A DNA stretch of 12,646 nt, from NCBI GenBank assembly GCA_025457785.1, contig JALOTS010000032.1:1-12646 (forward strand), given 5' to 3'. The notes beneath the pieces are model-generated. The model was given only the letters and a program-made list of their open reading frames with translations, made no database searches and was not told the DNA's origin. The stretch comes from Pontiellaceae bacterium (GTDB taxonomy: Bacteria; Verrucomicrobiota; Kiritimatiellia; Kiritimatiellales; Tichowtungiaceae). Positions 7,335-12,646 of the stretch are shown in pieces. A program made the translations under genes and the position numbers. Every line of letters begins with the position of its first letter. The stretch's first letter is position 1.

Positions 7335-7561
7335 AACAGATTCTTGTGTTTGAATCAACCCACGCCGTCCTGAAAGCGGAAAAATGGTTAAAGGCAAATT
7401 CCGTTCCGTACGAAATACTGCCCACGCCCCGTCACATCTCTTCAGACTGCGGCATGGCCATCCGTCTTGAGCAAACCGAAGGAGTTTCAATTCCTGATCT
7501 GCTGCTGCAGTCAGGAATCAAAGCCGCAATGCACCCACAGGAGAACTGCTGTGAATTTTGA
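7331..7561 (+). CDS. DUF3343 small putative Se/S carrier protein
   Basis: This 76-residue protein fits the DUF3343 family (putative Se/S carrier-like): start KQILVFESTHAVLKAEKWLK, then PTPRHISSDCGMAIR (32-45) with conserved Cys40, and a C-terminal CCEF with Cys73-Cys74. The small ferredoxin-like fold with an exposed cysteine resembles other sulfur or selenium carriers, but no activity has been shown that I know of. It overlaps its neighbours on both sides: the ATG overlaps the desulfurase stop by four bases, with GGAG (7319-7322) 8 bases upstream, and its last 11 bases overlap the start of selD. Such coupling places it between the selenium-mobilising enzyme and the selenophosphate synthetase. 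A carrier role handing Se to SelD is inference. Confidence 0.88.
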   Translation: MKQILVFESTHAVLKAEKWLKANSVPYEILPTPRHISSDCGMAIRLEQTEGVSIPDLLLQSGIKAAMHPQENCCEF

Positions 7562-8588
7562 TTTACTGTCCACTGTAGAATACGGCGGATGTTCCGCCAA
7601 ACTGCCCCCGGACGCATTGGCCGGCGCACTGAGCGGCCTTCTTCCGCCCGGCAATAAAAACCTGCTGGTCGGCATCAGCACCCACGACGATGCCGGTGTC
7701 TATAAACTGACGGATGATCTGGCGCTGATTCAAACCACCGACTTTTTTCCGCCGGTCTGTTCCGACCCGTACACCTTCGGAAAAATCGCGGCGGCCAATG
7801 CGCTGAGCGATGTCTATGCCATGGGAGGAACCGTCATCACCGCCATGAATCTGGTGATGTTTCCTTCGCAGAAAATTCCGCTGGAGGTACTCAGAGAAAT
7901 TCTGCGCGGCGGACAGGAAAAAGTTCAGGAGGCCGGCGGGGTCATTGCCGGAGGACATACCATTGACGACTACCCGCCCAAATACGGGCTGGCGGTTTCC
8001 GGCATCGTCCATCCGGACCGGATCATCCGCAACGACCGGGCCGTTCCCGGCGATGTGCTGATTCTGACCAAACCTCTGGGAACCGGCACGCTGGTCGCCG
8101 GGCAGCGCTGCGGTGAAGCCCGCGAAGAGGATTACCGGACCGCTCTGGTCTGCATGGAAACACTGAACCGGACCGCCTCGGAAATTATGCAGAAATTCGA
8201 CGTTCGGTGCGCCACAGACATTACCGGTTTCGGCCTTCTCGGACATGCGCTGAACATGGCGCGCGGCAGCGGCGCAAGTATCCGGTTTGACAGCACGTCC
8301 CTGCCCCTCCTGTCCGGAGCCTATGAACTGATTGATCTGGGCTGCATTCCGGGTGCCGCCTTTCGGAATCTTCGCCATGTTGAAGCACACTGCCGATTCG
8401 GCGGGGCGCTGGATTACAATTTGAAAATGCTGATGACGGATGCCCAGACCTCGGGCGGCATGCTGATTTGCGCACCGTCGCACCGTGCCGAAGAAATGCT
8501 GGCGGCTTTGCATCAATCCGGCTGCGATCAATCAACCGTTATCGGCACCGTCATCCCGCCGGACGGCCCGGCGCTTCGTATTTACTGA
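7551..8588 (+). CDS. selD: Selenide, water dikinase (selenophosphate synthetase) SelD
   Basis: SelD makes selenophosphate from selenide and ATP. With the GTG at 7551 the product has 345 residues, like the family (about 347). AGGAG at 7539-7543 lies 7 bases upstream, and the frame upstream to 7467 overlaps the DUF3343 gene without homology, so it is not part of the protein. The N-terminal catalytic loop reads YGGCSAK: Cys14 and Lys17 match E. coli Cys17 and Lys20, but the second cysteine (E. coli Cys19, dispensable) is Ala. Cys14 is encoded by TGT, so this SelD is not itself a selenoprotein. ATP and metal-binding parts follow: TTDFFPPV, NALSDVYAMGG, AGGHTIDDYPPKYG, then the AIRS C-terminal domain ending TSGGMLICAP. 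It is the last sel gene of the operon. Confidence 0.96.
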   Translation: MNFDLLSTVEYGGCSAKLPPDALAGALSGLLPPGNKNLLVGISTHDDAGVYKLTDDLALIQTTDFFPPVCSDPYTFGKIAAANALSDVYAMGGTVITAMNLVMFPSQKIPLEVLREILRGGQEKVQEAGGVIAGGHTIDDYPPKYGLAVSGIVHPDRIIRNDRAVPGDVLILTKPLGTGTLVAGQRCGEAREEDYRTALVCMETLNRTASEIMQKFDVRCATDITGFGLLGHALNMARGSGASIRFDSTSLPLLSGAYELIDLGCIPGAAFRNLRHVEAHCRFGGALDYNLKMLMTDAQTSGGMLICAPSHRAEEMLAALHQSGCDQSTVIGTVIPPDGPALRIY

Positions 8589-8607
8589 AAGAAAGAAAAA
8601 ACAAACC

Positions 8608-9263
8608 ATGAAAAAAACTGTCATTTCAGTGTTACTGGTCTCAGCAGGCTGTCTGTTCGCCAACGATGTTTCGGAACGAATTATCCCGCTCCGTTATGAA
8701 TGCGAAACCGCCCATATCCCTCCGGATGCCAAACAGCTCCGCCTCTGGCTGCCGGTGCCGCAGGACAACCCGCAGCAAACAGTCGCTGCACTGAAATTTT
8801 ACGGGGACTTTTTGCCTGAACTCCAAACAGAACCGGTTTACGGAAACCAAATGGCTTATTACGAAATTTCCAATCCTCCGGCAGCCATCCGTGTTGGATT
8901 CACCTGCGAAGTAACCCGAAAAGAAAACCGGGGAGGATCCGTCTCTCCCGGCCTTATTCCCCGGTTTTTGCAGGCGAACCGGCTGATCCCGCTGAATCGG
9001 GAACTTTCGGAAATGGCAGAAACGATCGCCCCGGCACCACTTCCGCCGGAACAGAGAGCCCGCGCCTTCTATGATCATGTTCTCCATGAAATGACCTACG
9101 ACAAATCCGGGGCCGGCTGGGGCCGGGGCGATTTTCAGTTCGCCTGTGATGCCCGCAAGGGATGAACTTTTTTATTTATCCTTATGCCGAAGTTGACGGC
9201 ATGCCCCACCCGGCAACCAAGATATCCGGCGTGGAAAAACGGCTCTCCTCCGATTGTCCATAG
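8608..9263 (+). pseudogene. Transglutaminase-like exported protein, internal deletion and frameshift
   Basis: The N-terminal piece (8608-9165) starts with a signal peptide (MKKTVISVLLVSAGCLFA) and has the N-terminal domain seen before bacterial transglutaminase-like cores (LRLWLPVPQDNPQQ), ending YDKSGAGWGRGDFQFACDARKG. In intact relatives this is followed directly by a G-N-C-T-D-F-H segment bearing the catalytic Cys and then the His and Asp. Here the frame instead stops at TGA 9163-9165. From AAC at 9165, in another frame, NFFIYPYAEVDGMPHP continues to a TAG at 9261-9263; this matches my recollection of the C-terminal end of the same family. So roughly the catalytic core is missing and the ends are joined out of frame. 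The start lies 19 bases after selD with a weak A-rich upstream. It ends 6 bases before the converging transporter gene. Family recall is from memory; the junction is seen directly. Confidence 0.75.
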
Positions 9264-9269
9264 GAAGTG

Positions 9270-10367
9270 TCAGGCCGCGCCGGGAAAGACGATAATTTTC
9301 GGCTGCCACAGTGCGACGCTGATTTTTTTTCCGGGAAAGAGCGCAAGCCGGCGGTCAATGTGGCCGGGATATTTCAGTTCGATGTCATACCGGCTGCCGC
9401 TTCCGTCAATTTGAAACCGCACGATACTGTATTCGGTCAACTGGAACATCTCCGCGATAACGCCGCTGTAGACGTTTTCCTTCAGCTCATCGCGCAGCGG
9501 GATGTCTTCCCGTATGATTTTTGCATCCTGCGGCCGTATGCAGAAAACAGCATCATTCGCCGGCGCAACCGCCTGCTCCAGCCGCACGGAAAACCGGTCG
9601 TTCACCGCAATCGTTTTTCTGTCCGCTCCGCACACTTTGCCGGAATAGATATTCCGGTAATTCAGATACCTCGCAACCGGCTCGTTTGCCGGGTGTTCAA
9701 AAAGTTCCTTTCCGGTTCCGTTTTGCACAACCCGTCCATCCATTAATACCGTCAATCGGTCACCCAGAATTTCGGCCTCCTCCAGACTGTGAGTGATGTG
9801 AAGCGTTGTTACGCCCAGCGTCATCATGATGTGTTTGAGTTCGCACCAAAGCACGCGCCGGCTGCCTTCATCGATTGCGGCATACGGCTCATCCAGCAGG
9901 ACAACGCACGGTTTCACGGCCAGCGCCCGGCAGATTGCAACCCGTTGTTTCTCGCCGCCGGAGAGAGTCAGAACATCCCTTCCGCCCAAATGAGCAATAC
10001 CCAGAATCGCGATCAGCCGGTCGATATGCCGGTCCGCCTCATGCACGGCAAGACCGGACCGGCGCGCGCCGTACCGGATGTTTTCCATTACACTCATATG
10101 AGGAAACAGTGCGTAGTTTTGCGGAACATACCCCATGCGTCTTTTTTCAGGGGCTTCCCCGGAGATATCCCGGCCGTCGAGCAGAACCGCACCGCTCCCT
10201 GCGGTATGAAAACCCAGCAGAGCTTTCATTAATGTGGACTTCCCGCTTCCGGACGGCCCCAGCAGCATATGATATTCGCCCTGCTCTATCCCCAGACAGA
10301 TGTCTTTCAGAGAGAAGGCGTTGAGCGTCAGGCTCAGTTTTCTGGTTTCCAGATAGAACGGGTTCAT
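9270..10367 (-). CDS. modC: Molybdate/tungstate-type ABC transporter ATP-binding protein (ModC/WtpC-like)
   Basis: This 365-residue ATPase powers import of an oxyanion. Walker A is GPSGSGKST (residues 37-45), the Q-loop VPQNYALFPHMSV (Gln83), signature LSGGEKQR (135-142), Walker B VVLLDEP (155-161, Glu160) and the switch His193 in ITHS. A C-terminal extension from about residue 240 has the TOBE/OB-like character of the CysA/ModC/WtpC group (AVFCIRPQDAKIIRED), typical of regulatory oxyanion-binding domains. Its ATG overlaps the permease stop by four bases (ATGA), so the two are translated together. Substrate is inferred from the ModA-like binding protein and from the nearby formate dehydrogenase; sulfate or ferric iron ATPases share the same signatures. 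Its 3' end lies 6 bases from the transglutaminase remnant, and I see no terminator between them. Confidence 0.85.
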   Translation of the reverse strand: MNPFYLETRKLSLTLNAFSLKDICLGIEQGEYHMLLGPSGSGKSTLMKALLGFHTAGSGAVLLDGRDISGEAPEKRRMGYVPQNYALFPHMSVMENIRYGARRSGLAVHEADRHIDRLIAILGIAHLGGRDVLTLSGGEKQRVAICRALAVKPCVVLLDEPYAAIDEGSRRVLWCELKHIMMTLGVTTLHITHSLEEAEILGDRLTVLMDGRVVQNGTGKELFEHPANEPVARYLNYRNIYSGKVCGADRKTIAVNDRFSVRLEQAVAPANDAVFCIRPQDAKIIREDIPLRDELKENVYSGVIAEMFQLTEYSIVRFQIDGSGSRYDIELKYPGHIDRRLALFPGKKISVALWQPKIIVFPGAA

Positions 10368-11158
10368 ACGGTCGTGTCCGAATCCGATTCAATTGTTTCG
10401 ATGATATACATTCCCGCAAAGGCGATAACGACCAGCATAAGTCCGGCCGCAACCGCCATGCTCATGTTCCCGTAGGAGATGTTAAGAAAAAGTGCAATCG
10501 GCAGCGTCTCCGTCACCATCCGTGTTCCGCCGGCCAGAATCAGGACCGAACCGAACGCCCCCGCACAGCGGGCAAACGAGATGGCAACCGCAGCCAGAAT
10601 CCCTCTTTTCGCCAGAGGCAACGAAATGTGAATGAATGTACGCAGCGGAGTATAGCCGAGACTTCTCGAAACAAATTCGTACTGCGGATCAATACCGTCA
10701 AAGGCGGATTTGATAATCCGGATTGCATAGGGAAGCGCGGTAAAAAACTGTGCCAAAACGATGCCCTGTTTCGAAAAAACAAAATCCAGCCCGACGGTCT
10801 GAAACAGCCGGCGGACGATGTCGCTTCCGAAAAACATGAGCAGGCAGAGGCCGAGAACGATCTCGGGAAAAGCAACCGGAATATACAGGATCGTTTTCAT
10901 CAATCGTTTCCCGAAGAAAGAATATCTTGAGAAAAGGTATGCCACCGGAACAGCGGCGCATATGACAAACGATGTCGATATAACCGCCGTCGTCAGCGAC
11001 AGCCTGAACGCATAAAGAATTTCCTCGCTGAACAGACAGCGAATAACTGCATCAGGGGAATCAACGAAAAGCAGTGATGCGATTGACAGGAAAACCGTCC
11101 CGACAACAATAAAACTGAACCCCGCAAGAAACAGCCTGAAGAACCCGGATTTTTTCAC
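10364..11158 (-). CDS. modB: ABC transporter permease (ModB/WtpB-like)
   Basis: The 264-residue membrane protein has about six hydrophobic segments (near residues 10-32, 50-77, 88-111, 132-150, 187-210 and 230-253). The EAA loop that docks to the ATPase is at 161-187 (EFVSRSLGYTP, then FIHISLPLAKRGI). The segment GGTRMVTETLPIALFLNISYG (210-230) matches the molybdate/tungstate/sulfate permease group. The start is GTG at 11158, overlapping the ModA-like stop by four bases. The three genes are thus a single coupled unit in the order binding protein, permease, ATPase. Family assignment is firm; the exact ion is inference. Confidence 0.85.
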   Translation of the reverse strand: MKKSGFFRLFLAGFSFIVVGTVFLSIASLLFVDSPDAVIRCLFSEEILYAFRLSLTTAVISTSFVICAAVPVAYLFSRYSFFGKRLMKTILYIPVAFPEIVLGLCLLMFFGSDIVRRLFQTVGLDFVFSKQGIVLAQFFTALPYAIRIIKSAFDGIDPQYEFVSRSLGYTPLRTFIHISLPLAKRGILAAVAISFARCAGAFGSVLILAGGTRMVTETLPIALFLNISYGNMSMAVAAGLMLVVIAFAGMYIIETIESDSDTTV

Positions 11159-11943
11159 CGTTTAAACCCCCATTTCCGCCAGATATCACAGGCCTCTTCG
11201 GATGCCAGAAATTTCACAAACGCTTCGGCATCCTCCCGTCCGGCACAGTGCGAAACCACCGCAGCAGTGATTTTCGATACGATATTCTGTTCCTCGGGAA
11301 TACGAACCACCGATATACTTTCGCTTGTTTCGCCCCACGCAACCAGATCTTCCCAGATCACTGCGGCATCCGCTTTGCCTGCGGCAATGTACAGCAGCAA
11401 CTGATTCACCGTCGGAGCAATGACTTTAATGTTCCCATCCACCCCGCTGATGCCGTTTTTCGCTAAAAGCGCCTTTGTGATCTTCCCGATGGCGCAGGCA
11501 TCCGGATCGCCCATGGCTACCGCCAAACCGGCACGCGACAAATCGCTGAGACTGCTGATTCCCTGAGGATTCCCCCGCACCACGGCAATCGCCGGAACAT
11601 GACTCACCAGCGGAACAACGGTACTCTCCGCAATCCATCCCCGGCCTGTCGCGTCCGCCATGTACTTCTGATCCGCCGGAACAAACACATCCGCGCTGCG
11701 TTCAAGCGCCAGCTTCCCCAGCAACTCCCCGGAACCGCCGTAATTCAAAATGACTTTTACTTCATGTTCGCTTTCAAACCTCGCAGCAAGTTCATCCATC
11801 GGTTTAAGAAGCCCGGCCGCAGAAAAAACAATCAAGCTTCGTTTTTCTCTGCCGGACTCCGGGTTCAACCATAAAAATGAAACCGTTAGCGCCACTGCCG
11901 CAAATACAGCCAACAGAACCGACTGCCGTCCTTTTTTCATCAT
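11155..11943 (-). CDS. modA: Molybdate/tungstate-type substrate-binding protein (ModA-like)
   Basis: This 262-residue protein has an N-terminal hydrophobic segment (residues 8-26) serving as signal or membrane anchor; there is no lipobox cysteine. The mature part is ModA-like: IVFSAAGLLKPMDELAARFE (38-57) with Ser41, NYGGSGELLGKL (67-78) with Ser71, and ADVFVPADQKYMADA (84-98), very close to the ADVFxSADQKWMD segment of ModA proteins. GDPDACAIGK (145-154) and TVNQLLLYIAAGKADAAVIWED (178-199) follow. Ser41 and Ser71 correspond to the oxyanion-contacting serines of E. coli ModA by motif. The start may be the ATG at 11943 or the next at 11940; AAAGGA lies just upstream. It is preceded by the DUF364 gene with a 30-base gap, so all four minus-strand genes are likely one operon. 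Molybdate versus tungstate cannot be decided here. Confidence 0.87.
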   Translation of the reverse strand: MMKKGRQSVLLAVFAAVALTVSFLWLNPESGREKRSLIVFSAAGLLKPMDELAARFESEHEVKVILNYGGSGELLGKLALERSADVFVPADQKYMADATGRGWIAESTVVPLVSHVPAIAVVRGNPQGISSLSDLSRAGLAVAMGDPDACAIGKITKALLAKNGISGVDGNIKVIAPTVNQLLLYIAAGKADAAVIWEDLVAWGETSESISVVRIPEEQNIVSKITAAVVSHCAGREDAEAFVKFLASEEACDIWRKWGFKR

Positions 11944-11973
11944 AATCCTTTTTTTACAGCCGTCGGATTGCCG

Positions 11974-12646
11974 TCAATGCCCGCAAAAACAATACGTCTC
12001 GATCCCCAGAACTTTTGCCGGCCCCGCTATTGTCGTCCCGTAAAAAATGATTTTTTTATCCCGGCCGATAAAATCAGCAATTGTTCCGTTAACAAGGGTT
12101 GAACCGGTTACCAGCGCTGAATCACACCACGACAGCGCCTCCTCAAAAACGGTTGCCGGCTCCACCGTCACCCCGAACCGTTCCTCTCCGACATTGTCGC
12201 GGTCCATATCCAGAACCCGGACAGTATAATCTTTAACCAGATACTCCAGAAAGCGGGGCTGATACCCGACCAGCAGAACACGGGAGCCCGGAGCAAAGAG
12301 GTTTTTGAGCTGCCCGGCGCAGGTAACCGGCTCTTCATTCCGGCAGTGAACCGTCTGCGCACATCTGTTCAGATAGCGGTAAACGGCATTGAAAGCGGCG
12401 ACGAAGGTTGCCCTGCTCCGGTTGTCTTCCGTCCGGATGCCGGGGATATCTCCTGCCCGGTATTGAGCCGTTTCGTACTCATCGGTAAAGGCCTGTCCTT
12501 TTGCACCATGGAAATCCGCCTCAACGAGCAGTTCTTTTCCCTTTATAATGGGATAATCTTTGTGTTCGGGTTCACCGATGGCCTCTTTTGCACTGAGCCC
12601 GCGACAACGTATTGAAACTTGATCATTCAGCAGACCGTTTACTTGC
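11974..12646 (-). CDS. DUF4213/DUF364 protein (putative heavy-metal chelation family), 5'-truncated by window edge
   Basis: Reading the minus strand from the right edge gives an uninterrupted frame of 223 residues ending at TGA 11974-11976; no start codon lies inside, so the gene continues beyond 12646. Near the edge it reads LSAKEAIGEPEHKDYPIIKGKE and then VEADFHGAKGQAFTD, the DUF4213 (enolase-N-like) signature. A Rossmann-like DUF364 domain follows: FAPGSRVLLVGYQPRFLEYL, VRVLDMDRDNVGEERFG, SALVTGSTLVNGTIADFI and a C-terminal FYGTTIAGPAKVLGI...CFCGH. A structure of a relative (Desulfitobacterium Dhaf4260) led to the proposal of a metal-chelation role; its real reaction is unknown. Being upstream of the ModABC-like genes suggests a link to molybdenum or tungsten handling. 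Confidence 0.88.
   Translation of the reverse strand, partial: QVNGLLNDQVSIRCRGLSAKEAIGEPEHKDYPIIKGKELLVEADFHGAKGQAFTDEYETAQYRAGDIPGIRTEDNRSRATFVAAFNAVYRYLNRCAQTVHCRNEEPVTCAGQLKNLFAPGSRVLLVGYQPRFLEYLVKDYTVRVLDMDRDNVGEERFGVTVEPATVFEEALSWCDSALVTGSTLVNGTIADFIGRDKKIIFYGTTIAGPAKVLGIETYCFCGH

Noticed and set aside
7467..7550. Longer SelD N-terminus beginning at 7467
   Set aside because: The extra 28 residues lie wholly inside the DUF3343 gene and lack SelD homology; the GTG at 7551 has a good AGGAG and gives the family length.
9163..9165. TGA ending the transglutaminase-like N-terminal piece as a possible selenocysteine codon
   Set aside because: Reading through TGA in the same frame gives sequence unlike the family, whereas the recognisable C-terminal segment is in a different frame. 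A deletion explains it better.
9267..9746. 159-residue plus-strand open frame opposite the ABC ATPase
   Set aside because: The minus strand encodes an intact ABC ATPase C-terminal domain; the plus frame has no recognisable features.
12168..12615. Short open frames on both strands at the right end
   Set aside because: They overlap, in other frames, the continuous DUF4213/DUF364 reading frame, which has strong family motifs throughout.

Overview
The window reads as a selenium and molybdenum/tungsten island from an anaerobic or facultative bacterium. Moderately high GC, an ABC importer with a membrane-anchored binding protein, and an exported protein suggest a Gram-negative lineage. I cannot name the lineage from sequence alone; a PVC-type (Kiritimatiellota-like) or deltaproteobacterial origin is only a weak guess.

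Layout, left to right. Positions 1-1266 (+) are the C-terminal part of a formate dehydrogenase catalytic subunit, followed by a small ferritin/rubrerythrin-like protein (1283-1735). A noncoding stretch (1736-2045) holds three tandem hairpins and an intrinsic terminator. It leads into selC, the UCA-anticodon selenocysteine tRNA (about 2046-2137). Then comes a tightly packed plus-strand operon: selA, selB, a YedF-like protein (TusA + DsrE-like domains), a class V cysteine desulfurase-family enzyme, a 76-residue DUF3343 (putative Se/S carrier) protein, and selD. Most of these genes overlap or lie within a few bases of each other. After selD lies a transglutaminase-like gene (8608-9263) that has lost its catalytic core through an apparent internal deletion. 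Converging from the right, on the minus strand, are a DUF4213/DUF364 protein (runs off the right edge) and a ModA-ModB-ModC-type oxyanion ABC transporter.

How the genes fit together: the desulfurase-family enzyme, YedF and DUF3343 proteins are candidates for mobilising and carrying selenium to SelD. SelD makes selenophosphate; SelA uses it to convert Ser-tRNA(Sec) to Sec-tRNA(Sec); SelB delivers that tRNA to UGA codons in selenoproteins. The neighbouring formate dehydrogenase is the obvious client, although its active-site codon lies upstream of the window. The ModABC-like transporter and perhaps the DUF364 protein would provide or handle the molybdate or tungstate needed for its pterin cofactor. 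The window therefore holds nearly all of the gene set needed to make an active Mo/W-Se formate dehydrogenase.

Most notable: the selC gene seems to form only a 12-bp acceptor/T branch with G73, unless two wobble pairs at the end are counted; a structured noncoding block precedes selC; the transglutaminase gene has a clean core deletion; and the DUF364 protein with transporter has no settled function. I see no insertion sequence, CRISPR array or phage gene.
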